The notes under the pieces are model-generated. The model was not told the DNA's origin, did no database searches, and worked only from the letters and a program-made list of their open reading frames with translations. A program made the position numbers and the translations under genes. A stretch of 40,010 bases of DNA from a bacterium (GTDB lineage: Bacteria > Fibrobacterota > Chitinivibrionia > Chitinivibrionales > Chitinivibrionaceae): the NCBI GenBank assembly GCA_020048285.1, contig JAIFMU010000084.1:1-40010 (forward strand). The letters are read 5' to 3'. This document shows, in pieces, positions 20,668-30,932 of this stretch (positions within the stretch are counted from its first letter, which is position 1; every line of letters begins with the position of its first letter).

Positions 20668-23378
20668 GGAACGCCCCCCTTGTTTTCTAAAGTTAAAATT
20701 CTTGCTTCTAGTGCGCTGTTCTTAGCTGATAACTCTTGCACTGCTTTTACTAAAGCAGCTGTTATTGATCGATCATATAGTCCATAATACCCATCATTCC
20801 CCATCGGGGCGGCTGAAGGAATTATTGGAGCAACTTGATCTGCAAAAAAACCTATTTCAACAGCTGCGTTTTCTCCACGTCTATCAATATCTGATAACCA
20901 TTTATAGGCCTTTGGAAATATTTTAAGGATTTCTGCAAGTCCAGGGATTTCAGCATCTGGAACTTCTTGCTTTAACCTAGAGTCAGAAGCAGCAGATAGC
21001 ACCCCATTGGCATCTGCATTTACTGCGCGTGAACCAGAACCAGCTAGATTAGCAATGGTCACTACTCCATCGGAGCTGATTCGCATTCTTTCCGCCATTG
21101 TTCCACCGGTGGCGTTTGTTGAAAAAGATAAATATCCAGCAGCATCTGACAAAGTAGAATTTTCCTTGCGTCCTGATATTTGTCCAAATGAAGTTGTTCC
21201 CAGCGCAGTTGCCGTAATAGAACCACCTAAACTAATCGCTCCACCTACCCCAGCTGCTTGGGCAATATCAGTCCAAGATCGAATGGCAAAAGTTCCAGCT
21301 CCATTGGCTATCGCTGGGTTTGTATTCACTCTAGCGTCAATGACTGATCCATATACTGCTGAAGTTCCACCCATCCCCAAAAATCCACTGCCATTTATTT
21401 GTCCTCGGAACGTGTTACTTGTGTAAAATTGAATAGCAGCAGCGTTAACAGTTTTGAACGCCAATGCTCCACCTCCTGAATAAATCAATTGCGCATTATT
21501 GGAGCTGCCACCGATAATGCCTATTTGGAATTGTCCACCAGTGTTCGCATTTTTCATGTAGATGTGAACAGCACGGTCGCCAGTCGCTTCTTCTCCCATT
21601 CGCAATTCAGTCGTTCCAGCTGCCGCAGTCGAGCTGATCCGTTGAACAGTTGTCCCAGCGCCAGCAACAGATAAAGCTGTACTAGCTACGGGTGCGGTTC
21701 CCACCCCAACAAGTCCACTGCCATCAATTTGAACTGCATTTGACCATGAAGATGCACTTCCATCACTTTTTAAAATCGAGTTAGCTGAACCAATTCCAAG
21801 TCTGTCAGGCGCACCGGCCACGCCACCTACAAATAAATCTCCAGCGGTGGTAAGAGGGTTAGTAAAACCGACATCAGCTGCCGGAGTCTGCCAAGAAACA
21901 GCACCCGCAGCCATTTGTAGAACTTTTCCATCAGTTCCCTTAGCTAAACGTGTAGCTAATCCACCGACGCCACCGACAATCATATCTTCCGCAGTTGTCA
22001 TAGGATTTGTGAAGGATGCCGCTGGATCTGCCCAAACAACTGCACCCGAACCGTTAACAGTTAAAACTTGTCCATTGCTACCAACCGCTAAGCGGTTAGG
22101 AACTCCAGCAACGCCACCCTTGATAATATCTTCAGCGGTGGTCATTGGATTGAACAAACCTGCGCCTGATGCTGTCCAAGCAGGCACGCCTCCGGAGACA
22201 GTGAGTACATGACCTTCGGTTCCAATTGGCAAGCGTGCAGGGACTCCTGTCGGAATCCCATAGATCATGTCCCCTTCAGCAGTCATTGGATTAGATAAAC
22301 TAGTTCCATAAGCACCGTGGTACAAACCACGGATGGTTAACGCAGCGGGGATTGATGAGTTTAACGTGACTTCAGAGCTTAACCCACCCGATATGCTGGT
22401 AAATTCATAATCGTATGTAGCACCCTCATTAAACAAAACGCCATCGATGAAGAGCTGAAAGTTTGCTTTGTTGGACATAGATACGTCATAGCCAAGATCA
22501 ATGACTGTCTGAGCAGCGGTACTTACGCCAAAATATTCATCAGTAGTTGAATACACCAGCGGTGGTACTGACCAGGTAGCGGCTCCTGCACCGTTTGATG
22601 AAAGAACATAATTGCTAGGAATCCCACTTGAAGATACGTTTACACCCTCTAATTTAGATTGCTTTCCAATGAAGAGGTTATCAATTTTTAAATCAAAGAT
22701 TCCAGCTCTGGATAATGTTTGATGGATGATAAAGCGATAATTTACCCCAGTCGTAACAGCAAAGGATGATGAGTAATTTATGACTGTGGAGCTTTCACTT
22801 AGTGCAGTAGTTGAAGGAGTTACCAGCGTGGCATTATCAACGTCATAGAGAAACACAGCAAAATCACCGTTTGAACTATCAGCATCTGCCCATAAATAGT
22901 CGAATGAAATAACCAGGTTCTGGTTCAAACTAGCTGAATCTAGCGTGAATGTATAAGAGCATCCATGCCCCTGACCGCCCAATGCGCTATTAAACTTGGA
23001 GATGAGGAGCGAGCCATTACCTTCCAGTGGCGTAACTGCTGATCGATCACACGTTAGAAATGTACTTGTCCCACCAGTACCATCTACAGGTACAATTCCA
23101 GCGGCGTCAACGTAGGAGGTAAAGTTTTCACCTGTCAGTTCAAAAGCTCCAATTGGTATATAGTTCTTTCTGATGTTTGCACCCTGGAAGTTGTGTGCAA
23201 TAACCTCACCGCCGACTCGCAGCTTTTTTGTTGATATGGCTTCTAGCTCAAGAAAATTGGCAAATTGGATGATGTTTTCAAGAAACACAGCTCTGCCTGG
23301 TCCATAATAAACCACGCTGGCGTATGCTGTTATGGAGAGACAAGTTAAAATAAGAAATGCGGTTATTTTACGTTTCAT
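20664..23378 (-). CDS. Large tail fibre with Sec-like signal peptide and S74 chaperone
   Basis: This 904-residue protein begins MKRKITAFLILTCLSITAYA, a canonical signal peptide with an AYA cleavage site. The start is fixed by tight coupling to the upstream gene. Residues about 350-540 carry five repeats of the type 'NPMTTAxDxIxGGVxGxPxRL' with 'GxVLxVxGGxxxW'. A beta-helical shaft follows, then an S74 autoprotease-chaperone from about residue 798 (SDSRLK with the Ser/Lys dyad; GFFADQVAPIIP) and a C-terminal coiled coil. It would form the main trimeric fibre. A signal peptide on a fibre that must assemble onto a cytoplasmic virion is odd. The first 20 residues might instead be a hydrophobic tail anchor. 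Confidence 0.85.
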   Translation of the reverse strand: MKRKITAFLILTCLSITAYASVVYYGPGRAVFLENIIQFANFLELEAISTKKLRVGGEVIAHNFQGANIRKNYIPIGAFELTGENFTSYVDAAGIVPVDGTGGTSTFLTCDRSAVTPLEGNGSLLISKFNSALGGQGHGCSYTFTLDSASLNQNLVISFDYLWADADSSNGDFAVFLYDVDNATLVTPSTTALSESSTVINYSSSFAVTTGVNYRFIIHQTLSRAGIFDLKIDNLFIGKQSKLEGVNVSSSGIPSNYVLSSNGAGAATWSVPPLVYSTTDEYFGVSTAAQTVIDLGYDVSMSNKANFQLFIDGVLFNEGATYDYEFTSISGGLSSEVTLNSSIPAALTIRGLYHGAYGTSLSNPMTAEGDMIYGIPTGVPARLPIGTEGHVLTVSGGVPAWTASGAGLFNPMTTAEDIIKGGVAGVPNRLAVGSNGQVLTVNGSGAVVWADPAASFTNPMTTAEDMIVGGVGGLATRLAKGTDGKVLQMAAGAVSWQTPAADVGFTNPLTTAGDLFVGGVAGAPDRLGIGSANSILKSDGSASSWSNAVQIDGSGLVGVGTAPVASTALSVAGAGTTVQRISSTAAAGTTELRMGEEATGDRAVHIYMKNANTGGQFQIGIIGGSSNNAQLIYSGGGALAFKTVNAAAIQFYTSNTFRGQINGSGFLGMGGTSAVYGSVIDARVNTNPAIANGAGTFAIRSWTDIAQAAGVGGAISLGGSITATALGTTSFGQISGRKENSTLSDAAGYLSFSTNATGGTMAERMRISSDGVVTIANLAGSGSRAVNADANGVLSAASDSRLKQEVPDAEIPGLAEILKIFPKAYKWLSDIDRRGENAAVEIGFFADQVAPIIPSAAPMGNDGYYGLYDRSITAALVKAVQELSAKNSALEARILTLENKGGVP

Positions 23379-23380
23379 GC

Positions 23381-24925
23381 TTACCCCAATAAATTAACAA
23401 TAAAGCTACCACTAGAAACTGTTGTACTTGCATTTACCGCCTTTAAAGATATGCGTGCATTTGCCACTAGTTCTAAATCTATCTCTCTATCCATTCCAGG
23501 CCATACAATCATTCTATTTGTTTCTGAAGCAGCTGCACCCGTGGCGAGGTATAACGGCTCGCCTCCGGCGTAGAAAATATGTAGTTTCTTGCCTGCTGTT
23601 GCGCCAATATCTGCTATGACTTCCAAATATGCTGAATCAGTGACGTTTGTTACAGCGAATTTCACCTGATGGAATGTCAGAACATTTAGATTCTTAACGA
23701 TTGTTTGATGATCGTTTGCTATGACTACCGACAAACTTCCAGCGGAGTTCTGTTGCCCTAAAGCCGATGGAAGTTTCGCATTAGCAGCGGCAAGAGTCAC
23801 TTCGGTAGCGGCACCGTTTAGATCAGCTAGTTTAACGTCTAGTTGACTGTTTCCATTGACTGTACTGTCGATCAACTCCACCGCTGTTTTGATTGCTGAG
23901 AGTATCGCTTCTTGTTCCGTTGAAAGAACTACTGGCGCAGAGTTGACTGTTGCCTTCTGTCCAAGTGAAGAGAACTTCCCGTTCAACGCCGCTAGTGTCG
24001 TTTGCGTAGCATAATCCACCGCCGCCAGGGTGGTTAACGAAGCGTTACCTGATGTCTGAAGAGCTGCGGTCGATGCACCCGTAGGTAGGCTAACTGTTCC
24101 TGAAATATTGGTGATAGGGAAACCGGCTTGATCTGACGCTATAACAACTGGCGTAGATCCTGCCATGTTCTTCTGTCCAAGAGTCCCTAGCTTAGCGGAC
24201 ATTGCCGCTAATGTTGTCTCTGTCGAAACAGCTGCGTTTAATGTAACCATTTCAGCTAAAACAGAAGCATCATGCACGGTTGCTTCGTTTGAAGCATTGA
24301 TGGCCAATAGCTCGGTTCCGTCACCGATTCGAACTGAACTTGGATCGGCACCCGTATGTGATAAAGTTATATCAACTGATCCAGCGGTGAAGTTGATATC
24401 GCCGGAAAGTCCAACAATCCTAACAGGAAGCGGGACAGTATTAGTTGGATCGTCTTTGTCGTCTAGGATGGTAACAATTGAATCAATCCCACCCTCTACT
24501 TTGTGGACGGTGAACGCTGAAATCACGCTTCCATCTGCTTCAAATCTCTGAGGAATTGGGCGTAAAATATCTACTGTATCACCAGCAGCAAAGCTGGCAG
24601 ACGCCACCCCATCAAGGGTTATAGTGTTGGCCGTAGTTTCAATGACTACAATATCTAATTCTTTGATCCCATTAGCTGATGTTTTAACCCGAACGATATC
24701 ACCAACTTTGGCATCATGGTTCGTGATTTTAAGAATAGAATCGGTAGAAGTTGCTTCAATAATCGCTGCATTTGTGACGATAAATGCACCGTATGCCATA
24801 GTATCTAGCGCAGCTTTGTTGGTTCCAAGTCTACCTATTGTTGCAAAATATTTTTGTGGTTTTACGCTGGCATTGTTGAAGTCTTCACGCTTTCCAACAA
24901 ATGAATAGCCTTCTATTCCTGACAT
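23381..24925 (-). CDS. Tail protein with repeated 'LAALxxKxxxLGQ' modules
   Basis: This 514-residue protein starts at the ATG at 24925 behind AAGGAG. It has three copies of a module of the form 'TLAAxxAKLxxLGQ' followed by 'GSxPVVIASDQ' (residues about 240-410). That module is common in phage baseplate or fibre-adaptor proteins. The C-terminus is a beta-rich domain of about 100 residues. It lies between the ejection-protein genes and the large fibre, as expected for a protein linking fibre to tail. The exact role is inferred. Confidence 0.7.
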   Translation of the reverse strand: MSGIEGYSFVGKREDFNNASVKPQKYFATIGRLGTNKAALDTMAYGAFIVTNAAIIEATSTDSILKITNHDAKVGDIVRVKTSANGIKELDIVVIETTANTITLDGVASASFAAGDTVDILRPIPQRFEADGSVISAFTVHKVEGGIDSIVTILDDKDDPTNTVPLPVRIVGLSGDINFTAGSVDITLSHTGADPSSVRIGDGTELLAINASNEATVHDASVLAEMVTLNAAVSTETTLAAMSAKLGTLGQKNMAGSTPVVIASDQAGFPITNISGTVSLPTGASTAALQTSGNASLTTLAAVDYATQTTLAALNGKFSSLGQKATVNSAPVVLSTEQEAILSAIKTAVELIDSTVNGNSQLDVKLADLNGAATEVTLAAANAKLPSALGQQNSAGSLSVVIANDHQTIVKNLNVLTFHQVKFAVTNVTDSAYLEVIADIGATAGKKLHIFYAGGEPLYLATGAAASETNRMIVWPGMDREIDLELVANARISLKAVNASTTVSSGSFIVNLLG

Positions 24926-24965
24926 CCTCAACTCCTTTAGGGTTTCTTAGTGATATTTGTTTAGT

Positions 24966-27449
24966 TTAATCAGTTCCAACCACTCTGTCAAAAAGTGATT
25001 GTTCTCTCGGCTTTCTTTGAGTATTAAAGAAACTATGTACAGAGTCAAACACGTTCTGGTTAATAATAGCTTTTGTGAATGGTATCGTTGGAGAATTTTT
25101 TTCCAAAGCAACTAATGTATCTCGATAGAATTTTTTTCTTGCGTCGTCCTTCTCCCAGTCTGTATAATATATCCCAGAAATAAAACTAACAAAATCATCA
25201 CCCATTCCACCTATAACAGGCCCTGCAACTTTCCCGGAAAGACTAATATAACTTTTAGCATGATCATCAAACAGAAAATCTGCATAAATCCCACCTGTAC
25301 CACCCTGAAGAAATGATTTCATAGCGTATTTACGCCATGCAAGCTGATTGTCCTTATCACTCATTCCTGATTTTGATGTCTGTTCAATTAGTTTATATAC
25401 TTCAGGTACTTTGTTTAGTAATAAATCACGGGCACTCATCGCAACTGCACCCAAGATTGTGCTGGCAAAGACTGTGTTAGCTACGTTTTTATAACGATCT
25501 ACTTTTGTGTCACCTGATCTAGCGACGACATTCATGGTATCAAACGCCGACCACATAAATGATTTAAACTGAAATAACATGCTGAACACTTGTCCGTGCG
25601 CAGAGTTTCGATCAAAAGCGTTTCTGAAGGCAAACTGATTTACCCCAGCCGTAGGAGAACCACGTTCTGAATAAAATGTCAGCCATTCACGAAGATTGTT
25701 TGAAAGTTTTAATTTTGCAGCGTTTATTTCATCAGCAGTCGCAAGTTTAAATCCTTCATCTGGAATATCCATAATTGAATGTGGCGTGATATATTTTCTT
25801 CCATCCTCATTTTCAGCAACTGCACTTTGCATTAACTTCCATTCTTTTTCATCAATGCCAAATTTTAAAAGAGACTTCCGTGCAGGGTGATCTTTGAACT
25901 CAATATTTACATTATCAGCAAGACTTTCTGCTAGCCTCCCAGCTTCAGCTATTTTCATTGAAACAGCTTGCCGTGAAAGACCTGTAAGACGCATGATAAA
26001 ATCATGCCCTCTACTTAACCAGTCATGCATTTGTCCATATTCACCAAATCTAGTATTCTGTGTTAACACGTTTACTTCATTTGCAAACACACCAAGAAAG
26101 TCAGCACCCTTTAATCTTGCTTCTGTTGAAGTGAAAAATTTGAATGAATCTTTCGTGACAAGTCCAAGTTCATGATAATAATTCTTTCCTGTTAGTGGAG
26201 AAATAACTCCTGAACTAAATGATAAATCTGTAAGCGTTGTTACAAGGGCATTTGATAGTTTAGACATATTTGCGAGCTGTCGTAGCGCATTCCCACCCCT
26301 AGCAATCCAATTCATTTTTCCTTGAAATTCACCTTCAGATGCAACTTTAAATAAAGTTTCAAGATTTTTGGTTTGTTGGTCAAATTTTGAATCAAATTTT
26401 GTCCCTGGAATTTGTTTAGAAAAATCTTCGGCTTTTGCCACCCGAAGCATTTCTTTGAACGTCATTTTAAAGTTAGGCCCAAATATTTCCATCGCTGCCA
26501 TTTGTGATGCATCTCTGTCAATTCCACTGATTATGTTCTTATATAAATTTCCATCAGGATTCATTGCTTTAGAATATTCATACGCAGCTGCGCCATCTTC
26601 AAATACAACATTTCTACTTCGTCCCATACGTTCAGCGAATTTAGTTTTTTCAATCTGTTTCATTTCATCAGAAGCAATTTTTGTACCACGCAATTGACCT
26701 AACTCTCTAATTCGACCATGATAGAAGTTAGTTAGATAGTCATCAATACCTTCTTGTGTGTAGAATCCCATTTTCTTAAAGTTAAAAGTCTTTTTTGCCC
26801 ATGCAGTCCATGGTGCTTCACCCATTTCAAACATTGTTTCAGCATTATGACTTTGTTTATCTAAATAATTTTCAATATACCCTAATTCTACTCCTAATTT
26901 TTTCTTTTGCGCATGAACTTCATCATTCAGTTTTTTAATAGCATCGCCAACTGCTAAAGTTGCAGTATCATAACCATCACGTTTTCCATCAATGACGATT
27001 TCATGTAGATCTTTGCTCATTTCTCCAGAAGTTAATCTTTCCATTGCATTATGTTTATTTGCAACTGAATCAATTATTTGCTGCATTCTTGATTGATAAA
27101 CTTTCTTACCATACCACAAAGATCCAATGCCTTTATAATCGTGTTTAACACTTGGTTCAATCAATGAACGAACTGCTGCAATCATATCTCCTTTAAAACC
27201 TTCTTGTTTGAGATACTCGGAAACCTCTAAGAATTTTTTCTTATTTAGTAAATTTTGTTTTTTTGTCTGTTGAATATCAATCAGTTTTCGGTCAGTTACC
27301 TTATTGATTATTTCATCAATCGTACTATCACTTTGATCTGCTTCATCAATTGTTTCTAAAATCTGTTTACGCAATACTGTGTATTGTTGAGGATCAAGCT
27401 TGTATTTAACCCTAATTAATTCACCACAATTATCAACTTTATTTTTCAT
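24966..27449 (-). CDS. Large internal virion/ejection protein, C-terminal half of a gp16-like pair
   Basis: This 827-residue, mainly helical protein begins at the ATG at 27449, which overlaps the stop of the upstream gene (ATGA). It has no signal peptide. The sequence has the Lys/Glu/Asp-rich helical character of T7 gp16-type ejection proteins, with a segment of small residues near DTMNVVARSGDTKVDRYKNV. Together with the preceding 458-residue protein the length is 1285 residues, close to T7 gp16 (about 1318). It would be injected ahead of the DNA and help form the channel across the envelope. No lytic transglycosylase motif is seen. Confidence 0.65.
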   Translation of the reverse strand: MKNKVDNCGELIRVKYKLDPQQYTVLRKQILETIDEADQSDSTIDEIINKVTDRKLIDIQQTKKQNLLNKKKFLEVSEYLKQEGFKGDMIAAVRSLIEPSVKHDYKGIGSLWYGKKVYQSRMQQIIDSVANKHNAMERLTSGEMSKDLHEIVIDGKRDGYDTATLAVGDAIKKLNDEVHAQKKKLGVELGYIENYLDKQSHNAETMFEMGEAPWTAWAKKTFNFKKMGFYTQEGIDDYLTNFYHGRIRELGQLRGTKIASDEMKQIEKTKFAERMGRSRNVVFEDGAAAYEYSKAMNPDGNLYKNIISGIDRDASQMAAMEIFGPNFKMTFKEMLRVAKAEDFSKQIPGTKFDSKFDQQTKNLETLFKVASEGEFQGKMNWIARGGNALRQLANMSKLSNALVTTLTDLSFSSGVISPLTGKNYYHELGLVTKDSFKFFTSTEARLKGADFLGVFANEVNVLTQNTRFGEYGQMHDWLSRGHDFIMRLTGLSRQAVSMKIAEAGRLAESLADNVNIEFKDHPARKSLLKFGIDEKEWKLMQSAVAENEDGRKYITPHSIMDIPDEGFKLATADEINAAKLKLSNNLREWLTFYSERGSPTAGVNQFAFRNAFDRNSAHGQVFSMLFQFKSFMWSAFDTMNVVARSGDTKVDRYKNVANTVFASTILGAVAMSARDLLLNKVPEVYKLIEQTSKSGMSDKDNQLAWRKYAMKSFLQGGTGGIYADFLFDDHAKSYISLSGKVAGPVIGGMGDDFVSFISGIYYTDWEKDDARKKFYRDTLVALEKNSPTIPFTKAIINQNVFDSVHSFFNTQRKPREQSLFDRVVGTD

Positions 27450-28822
27450 GTTGCTGCCTTCAGTAAGCAAGTAGCAAAATCACGCAATGAACGAACATAG
27501 GATTTTGTTTCTAACTCAACTTTTTTATATTCAATATCAGCAGTTCTGAACTCTGTGAAATCGCCATTATTTTTTTCTGCAAAATCGTTAAATGCTTGAT
27601 CATAGTCACTTAGCACCGCTATTTCTTTTGATAAGGTATCAGGTGTTGTGGTGATTTCTAAAGCTGGTTCTTTTGAATTAACTATTTGGTCAGCTTCTGC
27701 GTTGTAAGAAAGCTTGTTCTTAGGATCTTGTAAATCTTTTTGCATTAAGGAAATAGTTTCATCACTTAACTTTGGTTTGCTGTTCTCATCTAAAAGATAG
27801 GTTTTACGCATGTCAAACCCTTCATCTTTTAGTGCCGCTATAAATTCATCCATCTTTGCAGGAGTTACGCTAGGATATTTCTTTAATTCTTCTCTGATTC
27901 CAACAATGTCAATCGTGTCATCTAGTAGTACATCTGTTTTCTCAGGAAATGTATTTTGAAAAGCTGTGGCAAATGGTTCATCGATTACTTTATCAGCTTC
28001 TAAAGCAGCTATTGGACGTTCAAGGATAGTTGCAACATTTGCATCTGCTTTAACTGCTAACTCTGCGGTGTTGTTCAAATGTTCAACAACATTGCTGTTA
28101 ATACGGGAAAGTTTATTTAACACTGATCCGGCACCGTGAATGATTCCAGTGAACATTAATGACGTAGCTACGACATTCCTAAACACCTCATCAGCAGCTA
28201 TCTGCATCTGTTCTTTCTTAGTTGCATTGTAGTTAAACGCTTCAGTCGTTGCATTTGAAATAATGTTACCAATAGCATCAGCAGCGAAAGCAGATTTAGC
28301 TGTCAAAGCAACGCTAGAACTTGCACCCAATTGTGCCCATTTCAAACTCTCCGCAACAGCGGCACTTGTTTGCATTGTTCTCGCTGCCTTTACTCCTACC
28401 GCTAATCCTTTCGCGGCTGAACCCACTCCAATGCCTAAAGCAAAATCTGCTGGATCTGCCATTCCAGCGGCAATTGCACCCATGAATCCAGGCACTGTCC
28501 CACCCCAGAATGATTTAGGCCCTTGCTCGATTATTGTATTTAATCTATTAACTTCTTCCTGTTCACCTTGGATGACTATCGCAGCTCGCTCAGTCAATGG
28601 CGTAGTTGCGTTGATATTGTACTTCTTGTTGATTTCATCAGGCTGAAGTAATGGTCCTTCTTTGTTTTGTGATTCAATTGCATTAGAACGTGCAATGCTC
28701 ATAATCGTTGTTTGACGATATGCTTGATGTGCATACGCTGCAACCACTTCACTCGTAGTGGTTTGTGGTTCCGCTCCTTCATCAGGGCCTGAAAATATTA
28801 GTTCAGTTGGAGCTTGTAACAT
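27446..28822 (-). CDS. Internal virion/ejection protein, N-terminal half of a gp16-like pair
   Basis: This 458-residue protein contains a Gly/Ala-rich hydrophobic region (FWGGTVPGFMGAIAAGMADPADFALGIGVG, with SAAKGLAVGV) at about 105-145. A second lies near MFTGIIHGAGSVL. These are typical membrane-inserting segments of podoviral ejection proteins. The C-terminal half is charged and helical. It is coupled to the following 827-residue gene by a 4-base overlap and lies next to the gp15-like gene. The role in DNA ejection is inferred from order and composition. Confidence 0.6.
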   Translation of the reverse strand: MLQAPTELIFSGPDEGAEPQTTTSEVVAAYAHQAYRQTTIMSIARSNAIESQNKEGPLLQPDEINKKYNINATTPLTERAAIVIQGEQEEVNRLNTIIEQGPKSFWGGTVPGFMGAIAAGMADPADFALGIGVGSAAKGLAVGVKAARTMQTSAAVAESLKWAQLGASSSVALTAKSAFAADAIGNIISNATTEAFNYNATKKEQMQIAADEVFRNVVATSLMFTGIIHGAGSVLNKLSRINSNVVEHLNNTAELAVKADANVATILERPIAALEADKVIDEPFATAFQNTFPEKTDVLLDDTIDIVGIREELKKYPSVTPAKMDEFIAALKDEGFDMRKTYLLDENSKPKLSDETISLMQKDLQDPKNKLSYNAEADQIVNSKEPALEITTTPDTLSKEIAVLSDYDQAFNDFAEKNNGDFTEFRTADIEYKKVELETKSYVRSLRDFATCLLKAAT

Positions 28823-28834
28823 CCATACATCCTA

Positions 28835-30931
28835 TTAAAATGAATTTCCAGGTGCAAAAATAGACTGACTTTCATTTCTTATTATTTCTTTTCTTCTCTT
28901 ATCAACTTCATCATCAAGCCAGGATTTTCCAGGTGGATATTTTACTTTGTTTATATCGTCAAATTTGAAAATCACTGGTTCCCCTTTGGCATCCTTGAGG
29001 GGTTCTAAGTATGAAGGATTATCATGTGAAGGCTGTAATAACATCATACCATCACGATTAGCTGAAGATACCCACTGATGTGTGGCTTGTGTGAATTTAT
29101 TTGTTTTTGTGCCAACATAATCTTCCATAAAATTTTTAATATTCTCTGTATTTGCTATTGTCGTTGGAACCATTACAGATGCTTTTGGTGAACTTATCGG
29201 TTGAAACGTAGAACTGAACATTCTCCACGCTTCTTTTTGAGCATTTTCATCACTCATTTTATCCAAGCGTAATCGTTTATAGTGTTCGTTAACTGTATCC
29301 AATACTATCATTGCATTACTTTTTGATTTCTGATCATTTCCAACTGCTAAATACATTGAAAACAAATCATCTTCCATAAGTGTGCTATATTTCGACTTAG
29401 GATCACCTATTTTTTCTTTATATAGATCATCTGAAACTGGATTCATGATATTTTGAATTGCATGTTTACGAAGAACTTTATCTTTAATTTCTCCAACAAC
29501 CGCATAATTTTCAGGAAGTCCTAATTCTTTAATTGCTGCAAAAGAATCTTTCCCTGTCATATCTTCTAATTCTGAAAAAAGATCGAGTGTAATATTTTCA
29601 TCTTTTTGTTCAATTGCATTTTTAATTCCTTCACCATATTTTTTGTTCAACGCTGGACTCATATAATTTCTGCTCTGCTTTTCTATCCCCCATTGGTCAT
29701 AGAATCCATCTAATTTTGCTTTATATTGTTGATATACTTTTTGATCTCCTTGAATAACTGCCACTGAAAGATCGGATAATGATTGATCACGTCTTGCCAA
29801 ATAACCGACTGGATCTTTGTTAAACTCCGCCTGTAAATTAGAGTTAAGTGCATTTAATTTTTCAGAAACTGCACCCTTTAATGCCACAGCTTCTAATGGA
29901 TCTTTTACCTTAAAATGTTCAGCTTGGGCATTTGCAATTGACTGCACATCACGTTGCCATAGAGGCAACAATGCAAAAGTATCTTGCATCTGTGCAACTG
30001 CTTTCATTCCAGCAAATCTACGTTTCAACTCTCTTTGTTGCTCCGCTGGGAACAATTCTATTTGTTTTTCAACCGCTTGGATCACTGGATCATTATACTT
30101 CATCTGACCTGAAGTAACTCCAATTTCAGCCTCACGCATATTGTTCAAAGCTGAATTGAAAAACTCATTCTTCATCTGCATTTCACTTTGGACAGCTGCC
30201 ACCCGTAGCTGAGTTTGTTGAAATGGTGTAAGGCGTTTTAAAATCTCATCAGAATTTTTAGGATCTTTCCCATCCAATAATGCCAACGCTGCCTTATTGT
30301 TTTTCATTATAATAATGGATTTTACTGTTTCATACGCTGCATTTGACATTTTCTCTTGCAAAGCTGCGCGAGTCTTATTGTCATAAATTTCTGAATTATT
30401 GATTAATAAATCTTCATCTTTTAAATCACGGTTAGCTTTGATATAATCGCCATCACCACCCAAGTTAGCTATACGTTCATCCGTTTTACCTACATAATAA
30501 TTGCGACGTGCCTCATTTTCAAAGTTATCAGCATGAATTAACTTTTCAGCAATCATAGAATTAGCTGAACTACTGAAATAATTTTTCTTGGCATCACTAT
30601 CTAAATTATCTAAATATTTTTGTTTAGTTGTGCTGAGCATTTGATCATACTCTTGAGCGTAACCTTTGAAATCAGTACCATTATATTTTTGTTTAAGCGC
30701 AATATCTTGTTGGTTAAGCTCTCTTCCATAATCATAAGAGCTTTGAGTTACTGCTTGGATCAAATCTTCTTTGGTACGTTTTTTATATAAATCAACACCA
30801 ATCTGAGCAGCTTCACCACCCAAGCCTGCTAACGCTGAAGCAACAAGTCCAGCGTGTCTTATTTCAACATTCGGTAATTGTGTTCCAACAGCTTCTTTTT
30901 GAGGTCCATTCATTATTGGTACTATTGGCAT
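28835..30931 (-). CDS. Internal virion protein, gp15-like
   Basis: This 698-residue protein starts at the ATG at 30931 behind AAGGG, giving MPIVPIMNGPQKEAVGTQLP. It is long, helical and rich in Lys, Gln and Asp, with no membrane segment. Its position between a gp14-like and a gp16-like gene is that of T7 gp15 and its relatives (about 750 residues), which form the periplasmic tunnel of the ejection machine. The assignment is by position, size and composition. Confidence 0.6.
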   Translation of the reverse strand: MPIVPIMNGPQKEAVGTQLPNVEIRHAGLVASALAGLGGEAAQIGVDLYKKRTKEDLIQAVTQSSYDYGRELNQQDIALKQKYNGTDFKGYAQEYDQMLSTTKQKYLDNLDSDAKKNYFSSSANSMIAEKLIHADNFENEARRNYYVGKTDERIANLGGDGDYIKANRDLKDEDLLINNSEIYDNKTRAALQEKMSNAAYETVKSIIIMKNNKAALALLDGKDPKNSDEILKRLTPFQQTQLRVAAVQSEMQMKNEFFNSALNNMREAEIGVTSGQMKYNDPVIQAVEKQIELFPAEQQRELKRRFAGMKAVAQMQDTFALLPLWQRDVQSIANAQAEHFKVKDPLEAVALKGAVSEKLNALNSNLQAEFNKDPVGYLARRDQSLSDLSVAVIQGDQKVYQQYKAKLDGFYDQWGIEKQSRNYMSPALNKKYGEGIKNAIEQKDENITLDLFSELEDMTGKDSFAAIKELGLPENYAVVGEIKDKVLRKHAIQNIMNPVSDDLYKEKIGDPKSKYSTLMEDDLFSMYLAVGNDQKSKSNAMIVLDTVNEHYKRLRLDKMSDENAQKEAWRMFSSTFQPISSPKASVMVPTTIANTENIKNFMEDYVGTKTNKFTQATHQWVSSANRDGMMLLQPSHDNPSYLEPLKDAKGEPVIFKFDDINKVKYPPGKSWLDDEVDKRRKEIIRNESQSIFAPGNSF

Positions 30932-30932
30932 A

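Noticed and set aside
21007-21426. Rightward frames antisense to the fibre genes
   Set aside because: These arise from the low-stop composition of the repetitive fibre genes and lack ribosome sites.
16729-24925. Diversity-generating retroelement, as found in BPP-1, to which the head module is similar
   Set aside because: No reverse transcriptase frame exists anywhere in the window, and I saw no template/variable repeat pair near the fibre genes.
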